Shown: in pieces, positions 1-6,677 of the stretch
How positions within the stretch are numbered: the stretch's first letter is position 1
Layout of the letters: each line of letters opens with the position of its first letter
NCBI GenBank assembly: GCA_900551775.1
Contig: URXI01000178.1
Coordinates: forward strand, 1-8,758
From: an uncultured Eubacterium sp.
Lineage (GTDB): Bacteria; Bacillota; Clostridia; Peptostreptococcales; Anaerovoracaceae
Reading direction: 5' to 3'
DNA length: 8,758 nt
Position numbers and translations under genes: made by a program
The notes under the pieces: generated by a model
The model's input: the letters and a program-made list of their open reading frames with translations, nothing else
Told to the model about the DNA's origin: nothing
Database searches by the model: none

Positions 1-1341
1 GAATCGGGCATTCTGGCCGCCATCAACAGAACCATGCAGGCCATTCTGATTCTGGCAGTAGTTGGTTTGATGCTGGGTTCCTGGATGGCAGGCGGCGTCG
101 TACCATCTATGATGTATTTCGGTATTAAAGTTATTTCACCTAGTATTTTCCTGGCTACGGCCTGTCTGCTCTGCTCCATCGTATCCCTGGCGACAGGGTC
201 ATCCTGGTCCACAGCAGGTTCCATGGGTGTAGCGCTGATCGGTGTTGGTACCGCATTAGGTTTCCCGGCAGTCATGACAGCCGGTGCCGTCGTATCTGGT
301 GCTTACTTCGGGGACAAGATGTCGCCGCTGTCAGATACAACGAATCTGGCACCAGCCGTAGCAGGCTCAAACCTGTTCGATCACATCAAGCACATGGTGT
401 TTACCACTGGTCCGGCATGGGTCATCGCTATGATCGCCTATCTGGTCATGGGTTTCTTGCATACTGGCAGCGCCGAAGGTCCAAACTTGGAAACCATCGA
501 CGAGATCCTCGGCTTTATCAGCGACAATTATAATGTAAGTCTGGTATGCCTGATTCCGCCGCTATTCGTCATCGCAGCAGTAGCTTTGAAATTACCGGCT
601 CTGCCTGCTTTAATCGGCGGCGTCGTTCTCGGTCTGCCGTTCTTCCCGATGCAGGGCAGAAGCATCATCGGTAACGGTGATGGCAGTATTTTCTTCAGTG
701 GAGGAGATAGCATTTCTGGTGCGGGTACTTACCTGAATTACGGTGTTACGACGGAAGTTCCGGAAGATGCATCTCAGGTATTGAGCGAATTGGCAAGTCT
801 GCTCTCCAATGAAGGTATGCAGGGCATGATGTGGACCATTTCCCTGATCATGTGCGCAATGGTATTTGGCGGCATTGTAGATTCTACTGGTATCATGGCC
901 ACGATTGCAGCAGCGATGCTGAAACTGGCGAGAGGCACCAGAGGCGGTCTGGTTCTGATGACAGAACTGATGTGTATCGTTGTAAATGCACTCTGCTGCG
1001 ACCAGTACCTGGCAATCATCCTGCCGGGCAGAATGTTCAAGGAAGCTTTTGAAGACAGAAGACTGGCTCCGAAAAACCTGTCCAGATGTCTGGAAGACAG
1101 CGGAACGATTACATCCAACTTCTTCCCTTGGAATACCTGCGGCGCAACCATGAGGTCCTTCCTGCAGGTAGGAAGCGGATACATACCGTATGCTGTCTTG
1201 AACTGGGTCAATCCGTTAATTTCCATCTTCTACGGTTTCACTGGCATTACGATGACGGAGATGACGGAAGAAGAATATCAGAAGATATTGGAAGAAAGAG
1301 AAAGAGAGAAAGAGGAAGCGCTCAAGGCTTTGGAAGCTTAA
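1..1341 (+). CDS. nhaC: NhaC family Na+/H+ antiporter, 5'-truncated by window edge
   Basis: An integral membrane antiporter that would exchange cytoplasmic Na+ for external H+ (pH and sodium homeostasis). The reading frame is open from base 1, so the gene begins upstream of the window. The first ATG inside (34) is internal and has no ribosome site. The 446 residues present consist of many hydrophobic helices. They include two stretches typical of NhaC: GDKMSPLSDTTNLAP in the first half, and a C-terminal block with CCDQYLAIILPGRMFKEAF followed by the SGTITSNFFPWNTCG segment. The protein ends in a charged Glu/Lys/Arg-rich tail, probably cytoplasmic. Family members are usually about 450-490 residues, so only the first helices should be missing. 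A strong hairpin terminator follows the stop, which separates it from the next gene. Some NhaC relatives exchange organic anions (for example malate/lactate), so the exact substrate is inferred. Confidence 0.9.
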   Translation, partial: ESGILAAINRTMQAILILAVVGLMLGSWMAGGVVPSMMYFGIKVISPSIFLATACLLCSIVSLATGSSWSTAGSMGVALIGVGTALGFPAVMTAGAVVSGAYFGDKMSPLSDTTNLAPAVAGSNLFDHIKHMVFTTGPAWVIAMIAYLVMGFLHTGSAEGPNLETIDEILGFISDNYNVSLVCLIPPLFVIAAVALKLPALPALIGGVVLGLPFFPMQGRSIIGNGDGSIFFSGGDSISGAGTYLNYGVTTEVPEDASQVLSELASLLSNEGMQGMMWTISLIMCAMVFGGIVDSTGIMATIAAAMLKLARGTRGGLVLMTELMCIVVNALCCDQYLAIILPGRMFKEAFEDRRLAPKNLSRCLEDSGTITSNFFPWNTCGATMRSFLQVGSGYIPYAVLNWVNPLISIFYGFTGITMTEMTEEEYQKILEEREREKEEALKALEA

Positions 1342-1406
1342 GAGCAGTAAAAAGACAATAGGGAGGATTAAAAAAGTTCTCCTTAATATATTAAGTAAAA
1401 TAAAAG

Positions 1407-1440
1407 TCGAAAGGCCAGGTAAATTTACCTGGTCTTTCGA
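1407..1440 (+). terminator. Strong hairpin terminator after nhaC
   Basis: Two 17-base arms (1407-1423 and 1424-1440) are complementary except for one G-U pair, giving a long stem with a minimal AATT tip, followed by TTTGATT. The stem is far longer than chance would give and sits between two co-directional genes. The T-run is short, so termination strength is inferred. Confidence 0.8.
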
Positions 1441-1475
1441 TTTGATTCGTAGTAAAATAAATAAGGAGTAAATTA

Positions 1476-2417
1476 TTGAAAGGTAATGGGTGGATGAAGC
1501 ATATAATTGTATTTTGCTATATTTTCACAATTCTCATTGGTGTATCAGCGCAGACGATTCAATGGCTGGCAGGCAAAGGCGACAAGGGGAAAGAATACAG
1601 CGTGATGAAGCCGTTTATTTTGATGCTTGTCATTATGAACTTGTACGACTTTTTTATATACTACAGCGACAATATTATCAACTATTCCAGCGGCAATATC
1701 CTTCTCAGCATTGGTGATTGTCTGATTGCAATTTTGGTGCTGCTGTGGCTGCGCGTGGAGACACATATCTGCCAAAGAGACGATTGTAACTGGGTTGCTA
1801 ATATAGCGAAAAAGTACATCATATTCTATTACTGCGTCTGGCTGATTTCTGTCGTCTTCTTTGTTGACTTCAAATGGACCAGACTGATCATCGACGTGCC
1901 GTTATTGTGTCTTTTGATCGTGGGCAGCATCGCCTGCATCATCAGCGGCCTGAAAAACGGAGACCCACGCAAGATGATTGCATATAAAAGTGTGATTACG
2001 CTTTTTATGATGGTGAACTATGTGACCTACTTTGTCAGCGAATCGGGTATTGTCAAAGAGTCCAACGAAGAAATCATGGATCTGACCATATTCTATTGGC
2101 TGGTCATCAATGTTGCCAATATGGTTCTTTTGTATAAAAGAGATTTTTCCAAATCTTACTTGGAAGATGCACCAGTTGTCATGGATCTCAGCGAAGCCCT
2201 GGATTTGGTGAAGCAGAAATATGATTTGACAAAAAGAGAAATAGAAATATTGAAGGAAATATACGAAGGAAAGACCAACACACAGATTGCCGAGGAACTA
2301 TTTATTTCGGAAAGCACTGTGAAAGCACATATCTATAATACTTTCCGAAAAATGAACGTTAAAAACAGAGTAGAAGCAGTCTGCATCGTCAGGGAAGAAA
2401 AAGAAAGCAAACAATAG
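1476..2417 (+). CDS. Membrane-bound LuxR-type transcriptional regulator
   Basis: A 313-residue protein combining a membrane domain with a DNA-binding domain. About seven hydrophobic segments are visible (roughly residues 8-30, 44-63, 74-92, 113-131, 138-158, 168-187 and 202-220). They are followed by a linker and a LuxR/GerE helix-turn-helix at about 251-305, with the typical LTKREIEIL start, the NTQIAEELFISESTVKAH recognition region and a KMNVKNRVEAV ending. No receiver, PAS or kinase domain is present, so it is probably a one-component regulator that senses something at or in the membrane. The TTG start is chosen because AGGAG at 1464-1468 lies 7 bases before it. The next ATG (1494) is 25 bases from that site. 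A terminator lies upstream, so it is probably transcribed alone. Its target genes and signal cannot be read from the sequence; the neighbouring antiporter is one candidate. Confidence 0.85.
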   Translation: MKGNGWMKHIIVFCYIFTILIGVSAQTIQWLAGKGDKGKEYSVMKPFILMLVIMNLYDFFIYYSDNIINYSSGNILLSIGDCLIAILVLLWLRVETHICQRDDCNWVANIAKKYIIFYYCVWLISVVFFVDFKWTRLIIDVPLLCLLIVGSIACIISGLKNGDPRKMIAYKSVITLFMMVNYVTYFVSESGIVKESNEEIMDLTIFYWLVINVANMVLLYKRDFSKSYLEDAPVVMDLSEALDLVKQKYDLTKREIEILKEIYEGKTNTQIAEELFISESTVKAHIYNTFRKMNVKNRVEAVCIVREEKESKQ

Positions 2418-2424
2418 AAACGAG

Positions 2425-2470
2425 AAATCCGATTGACCAGAAGGAATTCTGTAATCAATCGGATTTTTTG
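2425..2470 (+). terminator. Hairpin terminator shared by convergent luxR-type gene and fba
   Basis: A 12-base-pair stem (2425-2436 with 2455-2466) encloses a second 5-base-pair stem (2438-2442 with 2447-2451) capped by a GGAA tetraloop. On the plus strand the stem ends in a run of T (2464-2469), which is a good intrinsic terminator for the regulator gene. Read from the other strand the hairpin is followed only by TTTCTCG, so it may also stop fba transcripts, but less well. Confidence 0.8.
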
Positions 2471-2474
2471 ATGT

Positions 2475-3404
2475 CTATTTTGTTCCTGAAGCGTTAAGCA
2501 TATCCCTGATTTTGTGCTGTACCATTCTGGTGATGGCGTCTCTGCCGGGTCCCAGATACTTTCTCGGATCAAACTCTTCTGGATGTTCAGCCAGAACTCT
2601 TCTGATTTCTGCAGTCATGGCAAGTCTCAGATCAGTATCTACGTTTACCTTGCAGATGCCATATTTTACGGCTTCGTGGATCATGTCTTCCGGCACGCCC
2701 TGTGCACCTGGAATTTCACCGCCGAATTCGTTACATCTGTCGACAAACTCTTTCAGCACGGAAGATGCACCGTGAAGTACCAGAGGCGTATCAGGAATCA
2801 GTGCATGGATTTTTTTCAATCTCTCAAAGTCGAGATAAGGTTCCCCTTTGAACTTATATGCGCCGTGGCTTGTGCCGATGGCGATGGCCAAAGAATCGAC
2901 ACCGGTTCTCTCCACAAATTCCGCAGCCTCATCGGGATCTGTAAAGGCAGCGGAACGCGCGTCCACATTGATGTTGTCCTCTACGCCGGCCAGTTTTCCG
3001 AGTTCAGCCTCGACAGAGACGCCATGAGCATGGGCATATTCGACCACTTGCTTTGTCAGAGCGATATTTTCCTCAAACGGATGCTTGGAGCCGTCGATCA
3101 TGACAGAGGTGAATCCGTCATCCACGCATTTCTTGCAGATATCAAAATCTTCACCGTGATCCAGGTGCAGAGCGACGTCCACTCCGGTATCTTCAATTGC
3201 TGCCTCGACCAGCTTAAGTAAGTAAATTGGTTTTGCGTATTTTCTTGCGCCAGCAGAAACCTGCAGAATCAAAGGTGCATTTTCTATCTGAGCTGCTTCA
3301 ACGATACCCTGGATGATTTCCATGTTATTGACGTTGAACGCACCGATTGCATAATCACTGTTGATTGCTTTCGCAAACATTTCTTTTGTTGTAACTAGAG
3401 CCAT
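2475..3404 (-). CDS. fba: Class II fructose-1,6-bisphosphate aldolase
   Basis: A cytoplasmic, zinc-dependent enzyme that cleaves fructose-1,6-bisphosphate to dihydroxyacetone phosphate and glyceraldehyde-3-phosphate in glycolysis, and catalyses the reverse in gluconeogenesis. The 309 residues show the full class II barrel. HLDHGEDFD (80-88) contains the probable catalytic Asp82 and zinc ligand His83, EAELG (132-136) follows, GTSHGAYK carries His180, LVLHGASS carries His211, and KVNVDTD (252-258) is the phosphate/substrate region. Length matches the family (about 285-310). The ATG at 3404 is preceded by GGAGG (3415-3411) at a 6-base distance. A sigma-A-like promoter lies 60 bases upstream. The gene converges with the LuxR-type regulator and shares a terminator region with it. 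Related tagatose-bisphosphate aldolases (GatY/KbaY) share these motifs. No sugar-catabolism genes are nearby, so the glycolytic role is preferred. Confidence 0.95.
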   Translation of the reverse strand: MALVTTKEMFAKAINSDYAIGAFNVNNMEIIQGIVEAAQIENAPLILQVSAGARKYAKPIYLLKLVEAAIEDTGVDVALHLDHGEDFDICKKCVDDGFTSVMIDGSKHPFEENIALTKQVVEYAHAHGVSVEAELGKLAGVEDNINVDARSAAFTDPDEAAEFVERTGVDSLAIAIGTSHGAYKFKGEPYLDFERLKKIHALIPDTPLVLHGASSVLKEFVDRCNEFGGEIPGAQGVPEDMIHEAVKYGICKVNVDTDLRLAMTAEIRRVLAEHPEEFDPRKYLGPGRDAITRMVQHKIRDMLNASGTK

Positions 3405-3463
3405 ATCATACCTCCTAAAGGATTTAGTCGTATAAGTCGTAATAAAAAAATGATCTATACAAC

Positions 3464-3491
3464 ATTATACACTAAAGAGGTAAATTATCAA
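3464..3491 (-). promoter_or_regulatory. Probable sigma-A promoter of fba
   Basis: Read on the minus strand: TTGATA (3491-3486), a 16-base spacer, and TATAAT (3469-3464), which is a perfect -10 and a 5/6 -35. The expected start point is about 3457, giving a leader of about 53 bases before the fba ATG. The -35 box lies within the last codons of the upstream small gene, so fba can be expressed independently of it. Confidence 0.7.
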
Positions 3492-3693
3492 CGATTTCCA
3501 TCATTTTTTTCATGTCGGGCAGATTTGAAAGTCCGCCTCCCTGGGTAAATCCGTTTATTTTATCTATGGTGTTCAGTACGGTCCGGGCATTATCAAGGAA
3601 GGATTCTAATTCCAAGGTATTGATCACCGGCGGCTGAATATTGCTCTTGTTTTTCAGAACGAATAAAACAAGGATAATCGGGATTGGATTCAT
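3472..3693 (-). CDS. Small hypothetical protein with short N-terminal hydrophobic segment
   Basis: I do not recognise this 73-residue protein. It starts with a short hydrophobic stretch (residues 3-13, PIPIILVLFVL) followed by lysines and a proline pair. The rest is probably helical (about 26-48, and 58-70 ending MKKMMEIVDNLPL), with a Gly-rich turn (QGGG) between. It may be membrane-attached. The ATG at 3693 has GGAGGTG (3710-3704) upstream, and an in-frame TGA lies just four codons before the ATG, which fixes the start. It is divergent from another small gene (3784) with 90 bases between them, and it runs into the fba promoter, so some read-through into fba is likely. The good ribosome site and bounded frame make it likely real. 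Function unknown. Confidence 0.65.
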   Translation of the reverse strand: MNPIPIILVLFVLKNKSNIQPPVINTLELESFLDNARTVLNTIDKINGFTQGGGLSNLPDMKKMMEIVDNLPL

Positions 3694-3732
3694 AACGATA
3701 TGTCACCTCCATAATTTCTATATATATATTAT

Positions 3733-3762
3733 GAAATACTGGACAATTTGGTGCATATAATA
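3733..3762 (+). promoter_or_regulatory. Candidate promoter in the divergent small-gene spacer
   Basis: CATATAATA at 3754-3762 contains TATAAT (3756-3761), 22 bases before the ATG at 3784. No good TTGACA-like box lies 16-18 bases upstream. The element also fits the -10 consensus of mother-cell sporulation sigma factors (SigE CATACAnT, SigK CATAnnnTA), with AAATACT about 13 bases upstream as a weak SigE-like -35. The opposite strand has CATAATATA (3733-3725), well placed for the 73-residue gene. Sigma-factor assignment is inference from short motifs in AT-rich DNA. Confidence 0.35.
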
Positions 3763-3783
3763 ATCGTGAAAAGGAGTGATGTA

Positions 3784-4047
3784 ATGAGTTTAGATGATAA
3801 GACAATCATGGACTTGGCCAGCCAGCTGGGTATTTCTGCCGATAAGAAATCGACTATGGCCAAGGCCAAATCTTTTGAAAAGAAAAGTGATGCTGAATTG
3901 GTGTCAGAGATTATGAAACTGAAAGAGAAGCTCAACCAGAGCAATATACCTTATGAAAAACAGATGGCAGCAGTGAAGAGCCTGATGCCGATGATGAATG
4001 CAGAACAAAGAGCGCGACTGGAAAAAATAATCGCGCTCCTGAGATAA
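3784..4047 (+). CDS. Small hypothetical helical protein
   Basis: An 87-residue soluble protein I do not recognise. It is highly charged and almost certainly helical, with no membrane segment or cysteine. The N-terminal part (DKTIMDLASQLGIS) resembles a small helical module. The middle is Lys/Ser/Glu-rich. The end reads SLMPMMNAEQRARLEKIIALLR, an amphipathic helix-turn-helix-like hairpin. The ATG at 3784 is chosen because AAGGAG (3771-3776) lies 7 bases upstream. An in-frame extension to 3748 is possible, but that start has no ribosome site. Its stop is only 9 bases from the stop of the convergent membrane-protein gene. It is divergent from the 73-residue gene, so the two may share regulation. 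Function unknown. Confidence 0.7.
   Translation: MSLDDKTIMDLASQLGISADKKSTMAKAKSFEKKSDAELVSEIMKLKEKLNQSNIPYEKQMAAVKSLMPMMNAEQRARLEKIIALLR
4010..4038 (-). terminator. Possible terminator inside the convergent small gene
   Basis: A perfect 8-base-pair GC-rich stem, GAGCGCGA (4010-4017) with TCGCGCTC (4031-4038), has a 13-base AT-rich loop. Read on the minus strand it is followed by TTTGTTC, and it lies 19 bases after the stop of the 144-residue membrane-protein gene. It therefore overlaps the last codons of the 87-residue gene on the other strand. The T-run is poor, so this is tentative. Confidence 0.4.
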
Positions 4048-4056
4048 AAACCTTTT

Positions 4057-4491
4057 CTATTTGGTAACTTGTTTTGCAATGTCTGTCTGGGTACATCCTG
4101 CCTCAAAGGTAAATGTTGTAGCTTTGATATCCTCCGGGGCGTACCCTGCAGCTTTGCAGACCTTGGTAAAGTCTTCGTAAGAAGCGAACAGACCGGCATC
4201 GACCAAGCTCTGCACCGCGGCAGTTGCAGAACCGCCGGCTACATTTACGGTAATCTCTTTTGATAAGAGGCCGTCAGACCAAAGTCCTGAATTTCCGCTC
4301 GTACTGTCGTCCTCGTTTGGAACTGCTGTCTCGTCAGTAGTATCCGTCGTACCCGTCTCCTGAGCCAGCGTCTTTGGATATGCCATGATGACGTCCATTC
4401 GCCAGACGATGAGCAGCGCCGCTAAGATCAAAATCACCAAAGCGATGAGAATATCGTTTTTATCGTAAATAAAATCTTTTAGACCTTTCAT
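4057..4491 (-). CDS. Single-pass membrane protein with MltG-like (YceG) LysM-type outer domain
   Basis: A 144-residue protein with a short cytoplasmic N-terminus, one membrane helix (about 14-30), a Thr/Asp/Ser-rich flexible linker (about 41-78) and an outside domain (about 79-143). The domain follows the pattern of the LysM-like N-terminal module of MltG/YceG endolytic transglycosylases: a beta strand and Gly-Ser turn (ITVNVAGGS), a helix ending LVDAGLF, then SYEDF, and a closing FTFEAGCTQTDIAKQV. The MltG catalytic region with its Glu is absent, because the protein stops right after this module. It could be a wall-binding or regulatory relative. The ATG at 4491 has GGGGAG (4502-4497) 5 bases upstream. 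An extended start at 4557 would add 22 basic residues and lacks such a site. It is divergent from the pseudouridine synthase gene. The MltG relation is pattern-based inference. Confidence 0.75.
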   Translation of the reverse strand: MKGLKDFIYDKNDILIALVILILAALLIVWRMDVIMAYPKTLAQETGTTDTTDETAVPNEDDSTSGNSGLWSDGLLSKEITVNVAGGSATAAVQSLVDAGLFASYEDFTKVCKAAGYAPEDIKATTFTFEAGCTQTDIAKQVTK

Positions 4492-4564
4492 TTTTTCTCC
4501 CCTTTTCCTTTTGCTTGCTATATATAATAATTTAACATACTTTTGCCTGCCTCGCAAATAAATT

Positions 4565-4593
4565 TTGCTTTGCGCCCTCTGATGATGTATAAT
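4565..4593 (+). promoter_or_regulatory. Promoter of the pseudouridine synthase operon
   Basis: TTGCTT (4565-4570), a 17-base spacer and a perfect TATAAT (4588-4593). The -10 box ends only 7 bases before the ATG at 4601. The predicted start point therefore falls at or next to the A of the start codon, and no ribosome site could be present in the transcript. Confidence 0.6.
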
Positions 4594-4600
4594 AGAAGCT

Positions 4601-5572
4601 ATGATTAGAGTAGAAATTGGGAAGAATGAACAGAATCAGCGATTGGACAAGTTCCTGCGGAAATATCTGGAAAATGCGCCTCTCAGCTATATATACAAAG
4701 CGATTCGCAAAGATGTCAAGGTCAATGGAAAGCGGTGCAAGGAAGACACCATGCTGGCCTTAGGTGATGAGGTGACTTTATATATACAAGATGAGGATAT
4801 TCGCAAATTTCAGCGTAAACAGAGAACCTCCAGGGCAAAACGCCAGTTCAAAGTGGCTTACGAGGATGAGAATATCATCTGTGTAGAGAAACCCTTTGGC
4901 CTGCTGACCCACGGTGACAGCACGGAGAAAAAGAACCATCTGGCAAATCAGGTCGTAGACTATTTGATCGAAAAAGGAGATTACAATCCCCGCCTGGAGA
5001 AGACCTTTACACCGGCGCCGGTCAATCGTCTGGACCGCAACACGACTGGACTCGTCCTCTTTGGTAAAACCAATGCGGCTCTGCAGAGTCTGAACCAGAT
5101 GATTCGTGAAAAAGATAAAATCAGCAAGTATTATATGACCATCGTCGGCGGTCAGTTAAAAAAAGAACTGCACCTGAGAGACAAAATGGTAAAAGATAGA
5201 AATTTGAACAAAGTGACTGTACTGCCCATGGATCAGGAAGGGCGAGATATGGAGACTGTCGTGCGCCCGCTTTTGCGCTGCGCAAAATATACTTTGGTAG
5301 AGGTGGAGATTATCACTGGCAGAACCCATCAGATCAGAGCACACCTGGCACAGGCGGGTCATCCCGTCATCGGAGATGCCAAGTATGGAGACAGGAAAGT
5401 AAATCACACTGTTCGGGAGCGTTTCAATCTGAATACACAGCTTCTCCACTCATATAAGCTGAGTTTCAGCGGCTGCAGCGGAGAACTCGCCTATCTCAAC
5501 GGACTTGTCATTACAGCGGAACTTCCGGATGACTTTATGAGAATAAAAAACCAAATTTTTGAACAGTATTAA
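4601..5572 (+). CDS. RluA-family pseudouridine synthase with S4 domain
   Basis: A 323-residue RNA-modifying enzyme that would convert specific uridines (usually in 23S rRNA for RluC/RluD relatives) to pseudouridine. An S4 RNA-binding domain occupies about residues 12-62 (QRLDKFLRKYL, then VKVNGKR). The catalytic domain follows, with EKPFGLLTHG (96-105) and the signature NRLDRNTTGL, where Asp145 is the expected catalytic residue. The later conserved block is TGRTHQIRAHLAQAGHPVIG (239-258), then DAKYGD. The residue before RLD is Asn rather than the more common His, a variant I regard as functional because the rest is intact. No ribosome site precedes the ATG, and a -10 box lies 7 bases upstream, pointing to a leaderless mRNA. 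The next internal ATG is 48 codons away, so this start is favoured. It is the first gene of the run through smpB. The target uridine is unknown. Confidence 0.9.
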   Translation: MIRVEIGKNEQNQRLDKFLRKYLENAPLSYIYKAIRKDVKVNGKRCKEDTMLALGDEVTLYIQDEDIRKFQRKQRTSRAKRQFKVAYEDENIICVEKPFGLLTHGDSTEKKNHLANQVVDYLIEKGDYNPRLEKTFTPAPVNRLDRNTTGLVLFGKTNAALQSLNQMIREKDKISKYYMTIVGGQLKKELHLRDKMVKDRNLNKVTVLPMDQEGRDMETVVRPLLRCAKYTLVEVEIITGRTHQIRAHLAQAGHPVIGDAKYGDRKVNHTVRERFNLNTQLLHSYKLSFSGCSGELAYLNGLVITAELPDDFMRIKNQIFEQY

Positions 5573-5591
5573 TAGGGGGGACAAAAGGATC

Positions 5592-6119
5592 ATGAAAGAG
5601 TGGATTAAAGATATCATTATTGCAGTTGTCATCGCATTGATTGTCGTGCAGTTTATCAAGCCTACGATTGTCAAGCAAAGTTCCATGGAGCCGAATTTTT
5701 ATGAAAACGACTATCTCTTTGTCAGCAAGCAATCCTATACCTTCAGCGAACCGAAACGGGGAGACGTGGTAGTTGTGCATTCATCGCTGCTCAGAGAGAA
5801 TGGCGACGAAAAACTTTTGATTAAACGAGTGATTGGACTTCCTGGCGATAAGATCGACATTTCTGACGGCAAAGTCTACATAAATGGAGAAGAACTGGTT
5901 GAGGACTATACGAAAGAAGGCTACACCACAGGAGATGTGGACGGCCTTGTCGTACCTGAAGAAAAGGTCTTTTGCATGGGTGATAATCGCAGAGTCAGCA
6001 TTGACAGTCGCGCACCTGAGGTGGGCTGTATCGACATGGACGAAGTGGTAGGAAAGGTGTTCCTGAGATTGTATCCGTTCAACAAGATCGGATTCATCAA
6101 GAACCCATATGCTGAATAA
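5592..6119 (+). CDS. lepB: Type I signal peptidase, paralog 1
   Basis: A membrane-anchored serine protease that removes signal peptides from secreted proteins on the outer face of the membrane. The 175 residues have a single N-terminal membrane anchor (about 7-27) and then the SPase boxes: SSMEPNF with nucleophile Ser31, PKRGDVVVV (54-62), LIKRVIGLPGD with general base Lys78, and GDNRRVSIDSR (130-140). The Ser-Lys dyad is intact. One anchor and this short length fit the Gram-positive SipS-like type. The ATG at 5592 follows a GGGGGG run (5575-5580) by 11 bases. An in-frame TTG at 5559 would overlap the upstream gene and is less likely. It lies 19 bases after the pseudouridine synthase and 21 bases before a second signal peptidase, so it is probably co-transcribed. 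Confidence 0.93.
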   Translation: MKEWIKDIIIAVVIALIVVQFIKPTIVKQSSMEPNFYENDYLFVSKQSYTFSEPKRGDVVVVHSSLLRENGDEKLLIKRVIGLPGDKIDISDGKVYINGEELVEDYTKEGYTTGDVDGLVVPEEKVFCMGDNRRVSIDSRAPEVGCIDMDEVVGKVFLRLYPFNKIGFIKNPYAE

Positions 6120-6140
6120 AATATCGGGGTGTTAATAGAG

Positions 6141-6677
6141 ATGAAAGAGAGTACAAAGGAATGGCTGAAAGCGATTGTGACAGGAATCGCAGTGGCGATC
6201 ATCGTCATTCAGTTCATTATGCCTACCATGGTTGAAGGGATATCCATGGAACCAAATTTTGAGAGCGGTGACTATCTTTTGGTCAGCAAGCAGGCCTATG
6301 CCAACGAAAAGGCGCCCAAAAGAGGTGACGTGGTCGTATTTGTATCTCATCAGAAAGATGAGAATGGAAAATACAAGAAGCTGATCAAACGAGTCATCGC
6401 GGTGCCCGGCGATATGGTGTCGGTGGAAGGCGGTAAAGTTTACATAAACGGGAAAGAAATAAGCGACGATTACACGAAAGACGGCATTACCAATGGAGAA
6501 GTAGCTCCGGTGGTTGTGCCGGAAGGAAGTGTATTCTGCCTCGGAGACAATAGATTACACAGTACAGACAGCCGCTTTTTGGAGGTGGGGTTTGTAAGAG
6601 AAGAAACTATAGAAGGAAAGGCTTTTTTCAGAGTATACCCGTTTAGTAAATTTGGAAAAATCGGGAGATTACAATAG
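6141..6677 (+). CDS. lepB: Type I signal peptidase, paralog 2
   Basis: A second signal peptidase, 178 residues, the closest relative of the preceding one. Shared stretches include SMEPNF, DYL-VSKQ, PKRGDVVV, KVYING and a YPF near the C-terminus. The membrane anchor is at about 9-31. The catalytic dyad is Ser35 (ISMEPNF) and Lys83 (LIKRVIAVPGD), and the GDNR box reads GDNRLHSTDSR (135-145). The ATG at 6141 is supported by GGGGTG (6126-6131) at a 9-base distance; a GTG at 6129 inside that motif is rejected. The ending differs from paralog 1 (KIGRLQ against IKNPYAE). The next gene starts on the base after its stop codon, which suggests translational coupling. It probably arose by tandem duplication; whether its substrates differ is unknown. 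Confidence 0.93.
   Translation: MKESTKEWLKAIVTGIAVAIIVIQFIMPTMVEGISMEPNFESGDYLLVSKQAYANEKAPKRGDVVVFVSHQKDENGKYKKLIKRVIAVPGDMVSVEGGKVYINGKEISDDYTKDGITNGEVAPVVVPEGSVFCLGDNRLHSTDSRFLEVGFVREETIEGKAFFRVYPFSKFGKIGRLQ

Noticed and set aside
774..1226. Minus-strand open frame of 150 codons antisense to nhaC
   Set aside because: It lies inside the antiporter gene, whose protein shows family motifs across the same bases.
2514..3221. Plus-strand open frame of 235 codons antisense to fba
   Set aside because: It lies fully within the strongly supported aldolase gene and its translation shows no recognisable domain.
4492..4557. N-terminal extension of the MltG-like protein by 22 residues
   Set aside because: The extended start has no ribosome site, whereas GGGGAG stands 5 bases before the ATG at 4491, which is followed by a normal membrane-protein N-terminus.
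5559..5591. Upstream TTG start for signal peptidase 1
   Set aside because: It would overlap the pseudouridine synthase end, has no ribosome site, and would place the G-run ribosome site inside the coding region.
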